Origin: Pseudomonas viridiflava
GTDB taxonomy: Bacteria; Pseudomonadota; Gammaproteobacteria; Pseudomonadales; Pseudomonadaceae
DNA: 64,000 nucleotides
Assembly (NCBI RefSeq): GCF_900590885.1
Contig: NZ_UUON01000050.1
Span: 496,001 to 560,000 of the forward strand
Direction of reading: 5' to 3'
Part shown: piece by piece, positions 17,520 through 27,604 of the stretch
Layout of the letters: each line of letters starts with the position of its first letter
How positions within the stretch are numbered: position 1 is the stretch's first letter
The notes under the pieces: model-generated
The model's database searches: none
What the model was told of the DNA's origin: nothing
Seen by the model: the letters and a program-made list of their open reading frames with translations, nothing else
Program-made: the position numbers and the translations under genes

Positions 17520-18032
17520 ATGAAAAAAACTCTCCCTTTAAGCCTGATCGCAGCCCTCGGTGAAAACCGTGTGATCGGCGTCGACAACAGCATGCCCTGG
17601 CATTTGCCGGGGGATTTCAAATATTTCAAGGCCACCACGCTCGGCAAGCCGATCATCATGGGGCGCAAGACCTGGGATTCCTTGGGTCGACCGCTGCCGG
17701 GGCGCTTGAACCTCGTGGTTAGCCGTCAGACCGACTTGGCGTTGGAAGGTGCGGAAGTTTTTCCGTCACTGGAAGCCGCAGTTGAGCGGGCCGAAGCCTG
17801 GGCGCTGGAGCAGGGCGTGGACGAGCTGATGCTGATCGGCGGCGCGCAGTTGTATGCGCAGGGGCTGGAGCAGGCGGATCGGCTGTATCTGACGCGTGTG
17901 GCGTTGAGCCCGGAAGGGGATGCGTGGTTTCCGGAGTTTGATCGGGGCCAGTGGAAGCTGGTGTCGAACCTGGAGAATCCGGCTGAGGGGGATAAGCCGG
18001 CTTACAACTTTGAGGTGTGGGAAAAGGCCTAA
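17520..18032 (+). CDS. folA: dihydrofolate reductase
   Basis: 170 residues. It reduces dihydrofolate to tetrahydrofolate with NADPH, which regenerates the folate oxidised by ThyA. Motifs are LIAALGENRVIGVDNSMPWHLPGDF (Met20-loop equivalent), the TTLGKPIIMGRKTWDS segment, the PGRLNLVVSR strand and IGGAQLYAQ. The length is normal. The short intergenic region must hold the promoters of both folA and the divergent DUF2868 gene. Confidence 0.97.
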   Translation: MKKTLPLSLIAALGENRVIGVDNSMPWHLPGDFKYFKATTLGKPIIMGRKTWDSLGRPLPGRLNLVVSRQTDLALEGAEVFPSLEAAVERAEAWALEQGVDELMLIGGAQLYAQGLEQADRLYLTRVALSPEGDAWFPEFDRGQWKLVSNLENPAEGDKPAYNFEVWEKA

Positions 18033-18035
18033 AAG

Positions 18036-18113
18036 CATCGGGGGCAAGCCCCCTCGCACATTTTGATCTGTGAATACTTTCAAAGTGTGGGAGGGGGCTT
18101 GCCCCCGATAGCG
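18036..18113. repeat. REP pair, family 1, inverse arrangement
   Basis: ATCGGGGG ends outward, GTGGG ends inward, with spacer TTTTGATCTGTGAATACTTT, which is itself partly palindromic. One base differs from consensus in the left unit (CCCTCGCAC). It lies between the convergent folA and tcyP genes. Confidence 0.9.
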
Positions 18114-18118
18114 GTCTA

Positions 18119-19510
18119 TCAGGCCTGCGCTAACTCAGCATGCTCATCCGCATCCAGCAGCGCCTTATCCGTCTGCCCCATGACCTGGCTGGTAATCGCC
18201 CCCGCCGTCATCGAACCATTCACGTTCAGCGCCGTGCGGCCCATATCAATCAGCGGCTCCACGGAAATCAGCAGCGCCACCAGTGACACCGGCAAGCCCA
18301 TGGCCGGCAGCACGATCAGTGCGGCAAACGTCGCCCCGCCACCCACGCCCGCCACACCGGCCGAACTCAGGGTCACAATCGCCACGAGCGTCGCGATCCA
18401 CAGTGGGTCCAGCGGGTTGATGCCTACGGTCGGCGCAACCATTACGGCCAACATCGCCGGGTAGAGGCCCGCGCAACCGTTCTGGCCGATGGTCGCGCCG
18501 AACGAGGCGGCGAAACCGGCGATGGATTGCGGGATGCCCAGGCGGCGCGTCTGCGCCTCGATGCTCAGCGGGATCGCCGCTGCGCTGGAGCGGCTGGTGA
18601 AGGCAAAGGTCAGCACCGGCCACACCTTGCGGAAGAAGCGCAGTGGGTTGATGCCGGCCAGCGACAGCAGCAGGCCGTGCACCACGAACATCAGGCCCAG
18701 GGCCAGGTACGACACCAGCACAAAACTGCCGAGCTTGATGATGTCTTGCAGGTTGGAGCCGGCGACCACCTTGGTCATCAGCGCCAATACGCCGTACGGC
18801 GTGAGCTTCATCACCAGGCGCACCAGGCGCATCACCCAGGCTTGCAGGGTGTCGATGGCGTTGAGCACTTTCTGGCCTTTTTCCACGTCGTCCTTGAGCA
18901 GTTGCAGCGCGGCAACCCCCAGGAACGCGGCGAAAATCACCACACTGATAATCGACGTTGGCTTGGCCCGGGCCAGGTCGGCAAACGGGTTGGCCGGCAC
19001 GAACGACAGCAGCAACTGCGGGATATTCAGGTCGGCGACCTTGCCCGCGTAATCACTCTGGATCACTTGCAGGCGCGCCATTTCCTGGGTGCCGGCCACC
19101 AGGCCCTCGGCGGTGAGGCCGAACAGGTTGGTCAGGCCGATACCGATCAGCGCCGCAATCGCAGTGGTGAACAGCAGCGTGCCTATGGTCAGGAAGCTGA
19201 TTTTGCCCAGGGACGCGGCGTTATGCAGGCGGGCCACGGCACTCAGGATCGAGGCAAATACCAGCGGGATCACGATCATTTGCAGCAGTTGCACGTAACC
19301 ATTGCCAACCAGATCGAACCAGCCGATGGAGGCCTTGAGCACCGGGTTGCCGTCGCCGTAAATCGTGTGCAATGCCGTACCAAACAGCACGCCCAGGACC
19401 AGGGCAAACAAGACCTTCTTGGCGAGGCTCCAGTTAGTACGGCGGGTTTGTGCCAGGCCCAGCAGCAGGGCCACGAACACCAGTAAGTTGAGAATCAGGG
19501 GCAGATTCAT
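18119..19510 (-). CDS. tcyP: L-cystine/dicarboxylate-symporter-family carrier (TcyP-like)
   Basis: 463 residues, polytopic, of the DAACS (glutamate/dicarboxylate:cation symporter) family. Visible features are the N-terminal hydrophobic helix [20 protein letters not shown], the segment [19 protein letters not shown], the serine-rich re-entrant loop [17 protein letters not shown] and [16 protein letters not shown] near residue 365. This pattern fits the TcyP/YdjN cystine carriers better than DctA or GltP. The symbol is given on family resemblance; the transported substrate is not proven. A promoter should lie in the 242-bp divergent region before pchP. Confidence 0.8.
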   Translation of the reverse strand: MNLPLILNLLVFVALLLGLAQTRRTNWSLAKKVLFALVLGVLFGTALHTIYGDGNPVLKASIGWFDLVGNGYVQLLQMIVIPLVFASILSAVARLHNAASLGKISFLTIGTLLFTTAIAALIGIGLTNLFGLTAEGLVAGTQEMARLQVIQSDYAGKVADLNIPQLLLSFVPANPFADLARAKPTSIISVVIFAAFLGVAALQLLKDDVEKGQKVLNAIDTLQAWVMRLVRLVMKLTPYGVLALMTKVVAGSNLQDIIKLGSFVLVSYLALGLMFVVHGLLLSLAGINPLRFFRKVWPVLTFAFTSRSSAAAIPLSIEAQTRRLGIPQSIAGFAASFGATIGQNGCAGLYPAMLAVMVAPTVGINPLDPLWIATLVAIVTLSSAGVAGVGGGATFAALIVLPAMGLPVSLVALLISVEPLIDMGRTALNVNGSMTAGAITSQVMGQTDKALLDADEHAELAQA

Positions 19511-19752
19511 TGAAGCTCCGTTGAGAAGGCAGCCAATCGCGTGAGCCTGCGATTGCGAACCGGGAAGCGTAACAGCTTGAAATATAATGATTTAATACCG
19601 ATATCGAATGATGACTGTCGTTTTTGGAATAAGCGCTTGACGCTCAGGCGTATGCCGCTGGCGGGATCAGGACGCACGCGGTCGTGCTCAACGTGGGAAT
19701 TGTCACAGGGATTTGTTAGCGTCGATGTCTTTCACTCAGGGAGACAACGCCT

Positions 19753-20814
19753 ATGAAGCTCGCGCCGAAACTACTGGTATCCGCCGCACTTTGTCTGGGA
19801 CTCGCCAGCCAGGCGTTTGCCGCCACCGAGTTGAAACACTGGCCGGCGCCGGCCGCCAAGCAACTCAACGAAATGATCGCCGCCAACGCCAACAAGGGTA
19901 ACTACGCGGTCTTCGACATGGACAACACCAGCTACCGCTACGACCTCGAAGAGTCCCTGCTGCCCTACATGGAAAACAAGGGCCTGATCACCCGCGAAAC
20001 CATGGACCCGTCGCTCAAGCTGATTCCGTTCAAAGACACCGCCGACCACAAGGAAAGCCTGTTCAGCTACTACTACCGCCTGTGTGAAGTCGACGACATG
20101 GTCTGCTACCCGTGGGTGGCGCAGATCTTTTCCGGGTTCACCCTCAAGGAACTTAAGGTCCAGGTCGACGAGCTGATGGCCTCGGGCAAGCCGGTGCCGG
20201 TCAGCTACTTTGAAGGCGACGTGGTGAAAAAATCCGAGGTGCAGCCACCCAAGGTCTTCACCGGCCAGGCCGAGCTGTACAACAAACTGATGGAAAACGG
20301 CATCGAGGTGTATGTGATGACCGCCGCCTCGGAAGAATTGGTGCGCATGGTCGCGGCCGATCCGAAGTACGGCTACAACGTCAAACCCGAGAACGTCATC
20401 GGCGTGACCACGATGCTCAAGGACCGCAAAACCGGCTACCTGACCACCGCGCGCAAACAAATCAGCGCCGGCAAATATGACGAGAAGGCCAACCTCGGGC
20501 TCGAACTCACCCCCTACCTGTGGACCCCGGCGACCTGGATGGCCGGCAAGCACGCGGCGATCCTCACTTACATCGACGAATGGAAAAAACCGGTGATCGT
20601 CGGCGGCGACACACCGACCAGCGACGGCTACATGCTGTTCCACGATGTGGACGTGGCCAAGGGCGGCATCCACTTGTGGATCAACCGCAAGGACAAATAC
20701 ATGACCCAACTCAACGGCATGATGGCCAAGCACGCGGCGGCGCAGGCCAAGGAAGGCTTGCCGGTGACGGCGGACAAGAACTGGGTGATTGTTAAGCCGG
20801 AGGAGATTCAGTAG
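19753..20814 (+). CDS. pchP: periplasmic phosphorylcholine phosphatase, HAD superfamily
   Basis: 353 residues with a Sec signal peptide (MKLAPKLLVSAALCLGLASQAFA, cleavage before ATEL). The HAD motif I is FDMDNTSYRYD, with nucleophile Asp55 and acid/base Asp57; motif II is MTAASEE and the motif III/IV region includes GGDTPTSDGYMLFHD. The sequence closely resembles the P. aeruginosa PchP pattern. That enzyme releases choline from phosphorylcholine in the periplasm, feeding choline to betaine catabolism and phosphate to the cell. In P. aeruginosa it is induced by choline via GbdR; no such site was recognised here. Confidence 0.85.
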   Translation: MKLAPKLLVSAALCLGLASQAFAATELKHWPAPAAKQLNEMIAANANKGNYAVFDMDNTSYRYDLEESLLPYMENKGLITRETMDPSLKLIPFKDTADHKESLFSYYYRLCEVDDMVCYPWVAQIFSGFTLKELKVQVDELMASGKPVPVSYFEGDVVKKSEVQPPKVFTGQAELYNKLMENGIEVYVMTAASEELVRMVAADPKYGYNVKPENVIGVTTMLKDRKTGYLTTARKQISAGKYDEKANLGLELTPYLWTPATWMAGKHAAILTYIDEWKKPVIVGGDTPTSDGYMLFHDVDVAKGGIHLWINRKDKYMTQLNGMMAKHAAAQAKEGLPVTADKNWVIVKPEEIQ

Positions 20815-20830
20815 GACCGAGTCGCCTGTA

Positions 20831-20920
20831 ATCGGGGGCAAGCCCCCTCCCATACTTGACTGTGTTCACAAATCAAAATGTGGGAGGGGCGGTGCGACGA
20901 TTCGACTTGCCCCCGATGGC
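20831..20920. repeat. REP pair, family 1, inverse arrangement, right unit altered
   Basis: The left unit is normal (ATCGGGGGCAAGCCCCCTCC). In the right unit the short loop is replaced by the 16-nt core CGGTGCGACGATTCGA (20890-20905) between GTGGGAGGGG and CTTGCCCCCGAT. The same core appears in the right unit of the pair at 30768. Confidence 0.88.
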
Positions 20921-20950
20921 TATCTCAAGACCCCCCAAAACCCCAGCAAA

Positions 20951-20980
20951 AATAGATATCAATTGCGAACCAATCTCATC
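20951..20980 (+). promoter_or_regulatory. possible Fur box upstream of the FecI-type sigma gene
   Basis: The AT-rich stretch GATATCAATTGCGAACCAAT followed by CTCATC (from 20955) resembles degenerate Fur sites often found before FecI-type sigma genes. The match to the GATAAT repeat consensus is poor, so this is tentative. Confidence 0.35.
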
Positions 20981-21032
20981 TTCTGCTAGCGTGCACACCT
21001 CCTGACCCCTCCGTTCTTCTCAAGGTAGTGCT

Positions 21033-21566
21033 GTGTCCTCCTGGAATTCGCAGATTGCGCGCCTGTTCGCGGAGCAGAAGAAAGCCCTCGAAGCCTTCGT
21101 CACCCGCCGCACCGGCAGCGCCCAGGTGGCTGCCGACCTGACCCAGGAATCTTTCCTGCGCCTGGCCCGCCTGGATTCCGGCGAGAAGATCGACAACCTC
21201 CCAGCCTTTCTCTTCACCATCGCCAGCAACCTGGTGCGCGACCACCAGCGCCAGGCCATCCGCCGCGAGCGCCTGGACGCCGGCGAGCCCAGCGAAGAAC
21301 TGCCCTGTGGCAACCCCGGCGCCGACGAACAATTGGCCGCCTACCAACAGGAGCAACTGATGCAGGATGCAATCCTGGCGCTGCCCGCAGCGACTCGGCA
21401 GATCTTCCTGCTCTATCATGTCGACGAACTTTCCTACCGCGAGATCGGCGAACGCCTGTCGATCACCCCGCGCAGTGTGGAATACCAATTGCGTCGCGCC
21501 TTGATTGAATGCCGCGCCTTCATCAAGACGCGGCTTGCCTGCGATGCACAAGGACGTCGGTCATGA
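21033..21566 (+). CDS. ECF sigma factor, FecI-like (iron starvation type)
   Basis: 177 residues, GTG start. Region 2 is visible as AADLTQESFLRLARLDSGEKIDNLPAFLFTIASNLVRDHQRQ, and region 4 as LPAATRQIFLLYHVDELSYREIGERLSITPRSVEYQLRRAL. Iron-starvation sigma factors of this type are held by a FecR anti-sigma and activated when the cognate TonB receptor binds its ferric siderophore. The next gene is a FecR homologue starting within its stop codon (ATGA overlap at 21563), and the receptor gene follows, so the three form a complete cell-surface signalling unit. Confidence 0.93.
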   Translation: MSSWNSQIARLFAEQKKALEAFVTRRTGSAQVAADLTQESFLRLARLDSGEKIDNLPAFLFTIASNLVRDHQRQAIRRERLDAGEPSEELPCGNPGADEQLAAYQQEQLMQDAILALPAATRQIFLLYHVDELSYREIGERLSITPRSVEYQLRRALIECRAFIKTRLACDAQGRRS

Positions 21567-22510
21567 CTGCCACACCCACTGCCGACGAACTGTTCGCCGA
21601 AGCCTCTGGCTGGTATTTCCGCCTGCAGGCCGAGGACGTGACAGCGGCCGAAATGGACGCGTTTGCCGCCTGGCTCGGACAAGGCCAAGCCCAGGATGAC
21701 GCCTGGCAGGAAGTGCAGGCCATGCTCGGCGGCCTGCGCGAACCGGCGCGGGTGGTTCGTCGCGCCGAACAGGCCGCCTGGCGCAAACCGGCGCGCCGCT
21801 GGGCCTGCGCCGCCGCCGTGCTGTTGGCGATAGGCCTCACGGTGCAAAACACCCCCTGGCTCGACCGCCTGCGCGCGGACTACGCCACCGGCACCGGCGA
21901 ATCGCGCAGCATCGAACTGGCCGACGGCTCCCACCTGCAACTCAATACCGACAGCGCGGTGCAAATCCGCATGAGCGCGGGTGAGCGGCAGATTCGTTTG
22001 CTGCGCGGCGAGGGGTTCTTCGAGGTGACCAAGGACCCGGCGCGGCCGTTCGTGGTGCAGTCCGGCGACGGCTGGGTCAAGGTGGTCGGCACCCAGTTCA
22101 GCGTGGCGCGGCGTGATGCGCAAACACGCGTGCAGGTGGCGCAGGGCAAGGTTGAGGTCAGCGCCGGCAACGGTGCGCCGGTGTACCTGGAGCCGGGGCG
22201 GGCGGTGGAGTATCAGGGCCAGCAACTGGCCGAGGTGCATGGCTTCGACGCGGCCAGCGGGTTTGCCTGGCGGCAGCGGCAACTGGTGTTTCGCCAGCAG
22301 CCGCTGTCGGAGGTGGTCAGCGAGTTGAATCGTTATTGGCCGGGCAAAACCCTGGTGCTGGGCGATGCGCTGCGCAATCGAGTGGTGTCCGGCGTGTTCG
22401 AAATCGACAAGCCCGAGGCGGTGATCAAGGCGCTGGAGTACACCCTCAACCTGCGTGCCGAGCACTACACCCCGTATTTGCTGGTGTTGCGCGAAGGTAA
22501 GGCGTCGTAA
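21563..22510 (+). CDS. FecR-like anti-sigma factor/regulator
   Basis: 315 residues. The start overlaps the sigma gene stop by ATGA. The N-terminal cytoplasmic domain (DELFAEASGWYFRLQAEDVT, with the conserved Trp) would bind the sigma factor. A single membrane helix follows at about residues 76-93 (RRWACAAAVLLAIGLTVQ). The periplasmic FecR domain contains GESRSIELADGSHLQLNTDS and GEGFFEVTKDPARPFVV. The C-terminal part looks like the STN-like domain that touches the receptor. It relays the ligand-bound state of the receptor to the sigma factor. Confidence 0.92.
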   Translation: MTATPTADELFAEASGWYFRLQAEDVTAAEMDAFAAWLGQGQAQDDAWQEVQAMLGGLREPARVVRRAEQAAWRKPARRWACAAAVLLAIGLTVQNTPWLDRLRADYATGTGESRSIELADGSHLQLNTDSAVQIRMSAGERQIRLLRGEGFFEVTKDPARPFVVQSGDGWVKVVGTQFSVARRDAQTRVQVAQGKVEVSAGNGAPVYLEPGRAVEYQGQQLAEVHGFDAASGFAWRQRQLVFRQQPLSEVVSELNRYWPGKTLVLGDALRNRVVSGVFEIDKPEAVIKALEYTLNLRAEHYTPYLLVLREGKAS

Positions 22511-22642
22511 GCGCAACTTTTTTAAAAAACTTTCAGGGTTTCTCCGTAAGCAATCGTCCTTGATCACTGAGGCGTAAATAGTAAGCACTCTCAAGTAGTG
22601 CGGCGCCGATCACAGACTTTTTTGCACCGGGGAGCACCATCC

Positions 22643-25084
22643 ATGGCACACCAATTCGCCGCACGGCCCTTGCTGGCGCTGGCTATTTCCATCGCCAGCG
22701 GCACTGCGCCGCTGTACCTGCAGGCCGCTGAAACCACCCAGGCCCAGACCTACCGGTTTGAGATCCCTGGGCAAAGCCTGGACGGCGCACTGGCGGCGTT
22801 TTCGGCGGTGACGCGGGTGCAGGTGCTGGTGAATGGTGAATTGACCCAAGGGGTCGTGTCGCCGGGGGTGAGTGGCAACCTGGGGCAGCGTGAGGCGTTG
22901 GGGCAGCTGCTGGGCGGGACCGGGCTGCGCGCGGCGTTTATCAACGCTGATACCGTCACCCTTGAAAAGCCCGTGGCCAGCGGCTCTGCGTTGGAAGTCG
23001 GCGCCACCACCATCAGCGCCGAGCGTTTGGGGGTGACCACCGAAGGCAGCGGCTCCTACACCACCGGTGCCGTTACCCTCGGCAAGGGCGAGCAAAAGCT
23101 CAAGGACATCCCGCAATCGGTCAGCGTCATGACCCGTAAGCAGATGGACGATCAGAACACCACCAAACTCTCCGAGGTGGTCAAGCGCACGCCTGGCCTG
23201 ACCGCGACCAAATCCCCCGGCCCCGGCATGTTTATCTTCTCCCGGGGTTTCGAGGTCGGCACCCTGCAATACGACGGCGTAGGCATCCCGCGCAACACCT
23301 ACGCGCTGGGCAGCTACCTGACTGAAAACATGGCGATCTACGACCGCGTGGAAACCCTGCGTGGCCCGGCCGCCCTGCTGCAAGGCGCCAACAGCCCCGG
23401 TGGCACCATGAACCTGGTGCGCAAGCGCGGCCAAGTGGCGCCAACGGTCACCATCACCGCCAAAGCGGGTTCCTGGGACCACTACGGCACTCAGGTGGAC
23501 GCCGGTGGCCCGCTGAACACCGAGGGCACGTTGCGCGGCCGCTTCGTGGCGGATTACGACACCACCGACTCCTTTGTCGATTATGTCGGCGGCTGGAATC
23601 AGACGGTCTACGCGGCAGTGGACTACGACTTCACCCCGGACACCACCGTCGGCGTGGGCATCAGCAACCAGAAAGGCCATTCGCGGCCCAACTTCATGTC
23701 GTTACCGCGTTACGCCGACGGCAGTGATATCGGCCTGTCGCGCTCGACGTTTGTCGGCGCCAGTTGGAACCGCAACGTCAACAACCAGACCCAGGTGTTT
23801 GCCGACATCGAGCATCGCTTCAACGATGACTGGAAGGTGAAGGCGGCGCTGGTGGCCATGGATGAGCACAACGATGCGACCTACCAGGCGACGTGGGACA
23901 CCGTGCCTGTCGGCGGAGGCACTGTGCCCTATGTGGACTGGGTCACCGACTTCAATACCAAGAGCCGCGGCGTGGATGTGTATGTCGACGGCAAGTTTGA
24001 AGGCCTGGGTTTCCAGCAGGAAATGATACTGGGCGCCAACTATTCCAAACTCACCACCACCGACCAATGGGCGCGAGCGTCAGTTGGCGGCGCGGATATT
24101 TTCAACATTGACCACAACCGTCCACAGCGCGACAAATACCAGTTGTTCCGGGACGGTAACGCTTCGAAAAGCTGGTATGACATTCGTCAGAAGGGCATCT
24201 ACGGCACCTGGCGCGTCAACCTGTTGGACCCGCTGACCTTGATCGTCGGCGCGCGCACCAGTTGGTATGACTATGCCTACACCGACCAGAGCGGGCGGCA
24301 GGGCATCTACGCCGCGCCGACTACAAGCACCACCCAAAGCCACGGCAAGGTTACGCCGTATGTCGGCCTGGTCTACGCCCTCAATGAGCAGTGGTCGGCC
24401 TACGCCAGCTACGCTGATGCGTTCGAACCGCAAACCAGCCAGACCACCTCCCACACCATGCTCCAGCCGATTGAAGGCAAGAACTACGAGCTGGGTATCA
24501 AGGGCGAACTGGCTGACGGACGCCTGAATACCTCGTTCGCGGTGTTCCGTTACGACCAGGAAAACCGCGCGGTCCAGGACCTGGCCGGCGGTCAGGTGTG
24601 CGATGGCTGGTATTGCTCGATGGCCTCGGGCAAGGTCCGCAGCCAGGGCTTTGAAGCGACATTGAGTGGTGAAGTGCTGCCAGGCTTGCAACTGGCATCC
24701 AGCTACACCTACAACACCACCAAATTCCTCAAGGACGATACCTACGAAGGCAAGATTTTCAGCACCTGGACCCCCAAGCACCTGCTCAAGGTCTGGGGTG
24801 ATTACCAGTTGCCGGGTGACTGGCACAAAGTCAGCCTCGGCGCGGGCGTGACGGCGCAAAGCAGCACCGAAGCCTACGACCGTACCTTCAGCGTGCCGGG
24901 CAATGCGTTGTGGGATTCGCGAGTGGCCTACAAGATCAACCAGGAATTCACCGTGGCGGCGAACCTGAACAACATGTTCGACAAGAAGTACTACATCCCT
25001 GCGTACAACGCGAACTGGGGCAGCAACTACTATGGCGACCCACGCAACGTGATGTTCACCATGACCTACACCCCGCAGTTCTAA
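22643..25084 (+). CDS. TonB-dependent siderophore receptor with N-terminal signalling (STN) domain
   Basis: 813 residues, outer-membrane transporter. The start is MAHQFAARPLLALAISIASG, a signal peptide, with ribosome site GGGGAGC. The STN domain follows (YRFEIPGQSLDGALAAFSAVTR, about residues 50-115). The plug domain has KLKDIPQSVSVMTRKQM, and then VETLRGPAALLQGANSPGGTMNLVRKR leads into the 22-strand barrel. The last strand ends in the aromatic YTPQF, needed for outer-membrane insertion. The STN domain and the upstream FecI/FecR genes show it is a transducer. The ligand cannot be told; ferric hydroxamate or catecholate xenosiderophores are likely. Confidence 0.93.
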   Translation: MAHQFAARPLLALAISIASGTAPLYLQAAETTQAQTYRFEIPGQSLDGALAAFSAVTRVQVLVNGELTQGVVSPGVSGNLGQREALGQLLGGTGLRAAFINADTVTLEKPVASGSALEVGATTISAERLGVTTEGSGSYTTGAVTLGKGEQKLKDIPQSVSVMTRKQMDDQNTTKLSEVVKRTPGLTATKSPGPGMFIFSRGFEVGTLQYDGVGIPRNTYALGSYLTENMAIYDRVETLRGPAALLQGANSPGGTMNLVRKRGQVAPTVTITAKAGSWDHYGTQVDAGGPLNTEGTLRGRFVADYDTTDSFVDYVGGWNQTVYAAVDYDFTPDTTVGVGISNQKGHSRPNFMSLPRYADGSDIGLSRSTFVGASWNRNVNNQTQVFADIEHRFNDDWKVKAALVAMDEHNDATYQATWDTVPVGGGTVPYVDWVTDFNTKSRGVDVYVDGKFEGLGFQQEMILGANYSKLTTTDQWARASVGGADIFNIDHNRPQRDKYQLFRDGNASKSWYDIRQKGIYGTWRVNLLDPLTLIVGARTSWYDYAYTDQSGRQGIYAAPTTSTTQSHGKVTPYVGLVYALNEQWSAYASYADAFEPQTSQTTSHTMLQPIEGKNYELGIKGELADGRLNTSFAVFRYDQENRAVQDLAGGQVCDGWYCSMASGKVRSQGFEATLSGEVLPGLQLASSYTYNTTKFLKDDTYEGKIFSTWTPKHLLKVWGDYQLPGDWHKVSLGAGVTAQSSTEAYDRTFSVPGNALWDSRVAYKINQEFTVAANLNNMFDKKYYIPAYNANWGSNYYGDPRNVMFTMTYTPQF

Positions 25085-25100
25085 GCCATTACGCAAAAAC

Positions 25101-25194
25101 AATGTGGGAGGGGGCTTGCTCCCGATGGCGGTGTATCAGTCAGATAGATTTCGACTGACACACCCTCATCGGGGGCAAGCCCCCTCCCACATTT
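25101..25194. repeat. REPIN, family 1, standard arrangement
   Basis: GTGGG ends outward. The left unit has a T instead of C in its loop arm (GCTTGCTCCCGATGGC). The spacer carries GTGTATCAGTCAGATAG and CGACTGACACACC, themselves inverted. It lies between the convergent receptor and ilvD genes. Confidence 0.93.
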
Positions 25195-25215
25195 GATCTC
25201 CAGTGTTCTTGCGGC

Positions 25216-27057
25216 TTACAGACCGTCAAGCATCGCCTTGTTGCGTACCGCACCCTTGTCGGCACTGGTGGCCAGCAGGGCGTAGGCTTTCAGCGCGGTG
25301 GTCACTTTACGTGGGCGTTTCTCCACTGGCTTCCAGCCTTTTTTGTCTTGCTCAACCCGGCGGGCAGCCAGTTCTTCGTCGCTGACCAACAGGTTGATCG
25401 AGCGGTTCGGAATGTCGATCAGCACCTTGTCGCCATCCTGCACCAGGCCGATTGCGCCACCGGCTGCGGCTTCCGGCGAAGCGTGGCCGATGGACAGGCC
25501 CGAGGTGCCGCCGGAGAAACGGCCGTCGGTGAGCAGGGCACAGGCTTTGCCCAGGCCTTTGGACTTCAGGTAGGACGTCGGGTAGAGCATCTCCTGCATA
25601 CCCGGGCCGCCTTTGGGGCCTTCGTAGCGGATGATTACGATGTCACCTTCTTTGACTTCGTCGGCGAGGATGCCGCGAACCGAGCTGTCCTGGCTTTCGT
25701 AGATCTTGGCGCGACCTTCGAACACGTGGATGGATTCATCCACACCGGCGGTTTTCACCACGCAGCCGTCGAGGGCGATGTTGCCGTACAGCACGGCCAG
25801 GCCGCCTTCTTGCGAGTAGGCGTGCTCGACGCTGCGGATGCAGCCGTTTTCACGGTCGTCGTCCAGCGTTTCCCAACGGGTCGACTGGCTGAACGCAGTT
25901 TGCGTCGGGATGCCTGCCGGGCCGGCCTTGAAGAAGTGATGTACCGCTTCGTCGTCAGTCTGGGTGATGTCCCACTTGGCGATACCTTCGGCCAGGGATT
26001 TGCTGTGCACGGTCGGCAGGTCGGTGTGCAGCAGGCCGCCACGGGCCAGCGAACCGAGGATCGAGAAGATCCCGCCGGCGCGGTGCACGTCTTCCATGTG
26101 GTACTTCTGGATGTTCGGCGCGACTTTGCACAGTTGCGGCACGTGGCGGGACAGACGGTCGATGTCGCGCAGGTCGAAATCGATCTCGGCTTCCTGGGCG
26201 GCGGCCAGCAAGTGCAGGATGGTGTTGGTGGAACCGCCCATGGCGATGTCCAGGGTCATGGCGTTTTCGAACGCCTTGAAGTTGGCGATGTTGCGCGGCA
26301 ACACCGACTCATCGTTCTCGGTGTAGTAACGCTTGCACAGCTCGACGATGGTGCGGCCGGCCTGCAGGAACAGCTGCTCGCGGTCGCTGTGGGTGGCCAG
26401 GGTCGAACCGTTGCCCGGCAAGGCCAGGCCCAGGGCTTCCACCAGGCAGTTCATCGAGTTGGCGGTGAACATGCCGGAGCACGAACCGCAGGTCGGGCAG
26501 GCGCTGCGCTCGTATTCCGCGACCTTCTCGTCAGAAGCGCTGGAATCGGCGGCGATGACCATGGCGTCGACCAGGTCGAGGCCGTGGGAGGCGAGCTTGG
26601 TCTTGCCGGCTTCCATCGGGCCGCCGGAAACGAAGATCACCGGGATGTTCAGGCGCAGGGCGGCCATCAGCATGCCGGGGGTGATCTTGTCGCAGTTCGA
26701 GATGCAGACGATGGCGTCGGCGCAGTGGGCGTTGACCATGTATTCCACGGAGTCGGCGATGATCTCGCGGCTCGGCAGGGAATACAGCATGCCGTCATGG
26801 CCCATGGCGATGCCGTCATCCACGGCGATGGTGTTGAATTCCTTGGCCACGCCGCCGGCGCGTTCGATTTCGCGGGCGACCAGTTGGCCGAGGTCCTTGA
26901 GGTGGACGTGGCCCGGTACGAACTGGGTGAACGAGTTGGCAATCGCGATGATCGGCTTCTTGAAGTCGTCATCTTTCATCCCCGTGGCACGCCACAGTGC
27001 GCGCGCGCCGGCCATGTTGCGGCCGTGGGTGGATGTTTTCGAGCGGTAATCTGGCAT
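25216..27057 (-). CDS. ilvD: dihydroxy-acid dehydratase
   Basis: 613 residues, usual length. It dehydrates dihydroxy-isovalerate and dihydroxy-methylvalerate to the keto acids of valine and isoleucine synthesis. Iron-sulfur and Mg ligands are visible in [12 protein letters not shown] (~122-133) and [19 protein letters not shown] (~194-212). The ends [26 protein letters not shown] and [20 protein letters not shown] are characteristic. A -10-like TAGAAT on the minus strand (27232-27237) would give a leader of about 170 nt. No clear leader peptide rich in Ile/Val/Leu was recognised. Confidence 0.97.
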   Translation of the reverse strand: MPDYRSKTSTHGRNMAGARALWRATGMKDDDFKKPIIAIANSFTQFVPGHVHLKDLGQLVAREIERAGGVAKEFNTIAVDDGIAMGHDGMLYSLPSREIIADSVEYMVNAHCADAIVCISNCDKITPGMLMAALRLNIPVIFVSGGPMEAGKTKLASHGLDLVDAMVIAADSSASDEKVAEYERSACPTCGSCSGMFTANSMNCLVEALGLALPGNGSTLATHSDREQLFLQAGRTIVELCKRYYTENDESVLPRNIANFKAFENAMTLDIAMGGSTNTILHLLAAAQEAEIDFDLRDIDRLSRHVPQLCKVAPNIQKYHMEDVHRAGGIFSILGSLARGGLLHTDLPTVHSKSLAEGIAKWDITQTDDEAVHHFFKAGPAGIPTQTAFSQSTRWETLDDDRENGCIRSVEHAYSQEGGLAVLYGNIALDGCVVKTAGVDESIHVFEGRAKIYESQDSSVRGILADEVKEGDIVIIRYEGPKGGPGMQEMLYPTSYLKSKGLGKACALLTDGRFSGGTSGLSIGHASPEAAAGGAIGLVQDGDKVLIDIPNRSINLLVSDEELAARRVEQDKKGWKPVEKRPRKVTTALKAYALLATSADKGAVRNKAMLDGL

Positions 27058-27267
27058 GGAGCACTCCGGGCGGCTAATCAGGTATCAAAGGGGAGTGAGC
27101 TTCTATTGACGTCTGGAACACTCAGAAATGGCCGAGTTTCCAAAAGTTGCCACTCGCGTCGCGGGATCGCCGCTTGCTTGGGCCTTGAGCTCATAAACCC
27201 GCCGGGGGATGACTGGCGATGAATAGGGCCGATTCTACACCGCTGGCGGCTGGAGGGAATGGCCGTC

Positions 27268-27364
27268 TGTGGCGAGGGAGCTTGCTCCCGCTCAGTGGCG
27301 AAGCAGGCGCCGGTTTTTTTGGGGGCGCTTTACACCCCAGCGCAAGCAAGCTTGCTCGCCACAG
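27268..27364. repeat. REP pair of a second family
   Basis: It starts TGTGGCGAGGGAGCTTGCTC followed by CCGCT, and ends with GCAAGCAAGCTTGCTCGCCACA in inverted orientation around a GC-rich spacer with a T-run. The unit TGTGGCGAG...GAGCTTGCTCCCGC differs from family 1 and is the other common REP type of fluorescent pseudomonads. It is the only full pair of this type in the window. Confidence 0.8.
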
Positions 27365-27477
27365 TGGAGGGCTCTAACGCCCGACTCGCGCATTCGTCCA
27401 CCTGCCCCACACGCTGAAAATGATGAAGCTTGCGGCGATGGTCATCGGCAAGCACCTGCGCGGCGATCCACCAAAAC

Positions 27478-27571
27478 AAATGTGGGAGGGGGCATGCCCC
27501 CGATAGCGGTGTATCAGCCCCCGATGTGTTGACTGATATCCTGCTATCGGGGCAAGCCCCCTCCCACATTT
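27478..27571. repeat. REPIN, family 1, standard arrangement
   Basis: GTGGG ends outward, with inner ends GATAGCGG and CTGCTATCGGG and the spacer TGTATCAGCCCCCGATGTGT. The left unit has GGCATGCCCCC instead of GGCTTGCCCCC. It lies just downstream of rlmI (minus strand). Confidence 0.92.
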
Positions 27572-27604
27572 TGATCCTCACTCCATTTGAGAGTGCGGTG
27601 TTAT

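Larger units (their letters stand above)
27058..27604. other. 547-bp intergenic region upstream of ilvD
   Basis: It holds the probable ilvD promoter on the minus strand (TAGAAT at 27232-27237, no convincing -35), a family-2 REP pair (27268-27364), about 110 bp without recognisable features, and a family-1 REPIN (27478-27571). No credible ORF with a ribosome site is seen; the short open frames run through the repeats. Confidence 0.7.

Noticed and set aside
25348-27222. 624-codon open frame antisense to ilvD
   Set aside because: Same effect: repetitive Gly/Val/Gln/Asp composition, no ribosome site, and complete overlap with an intact ilvD.
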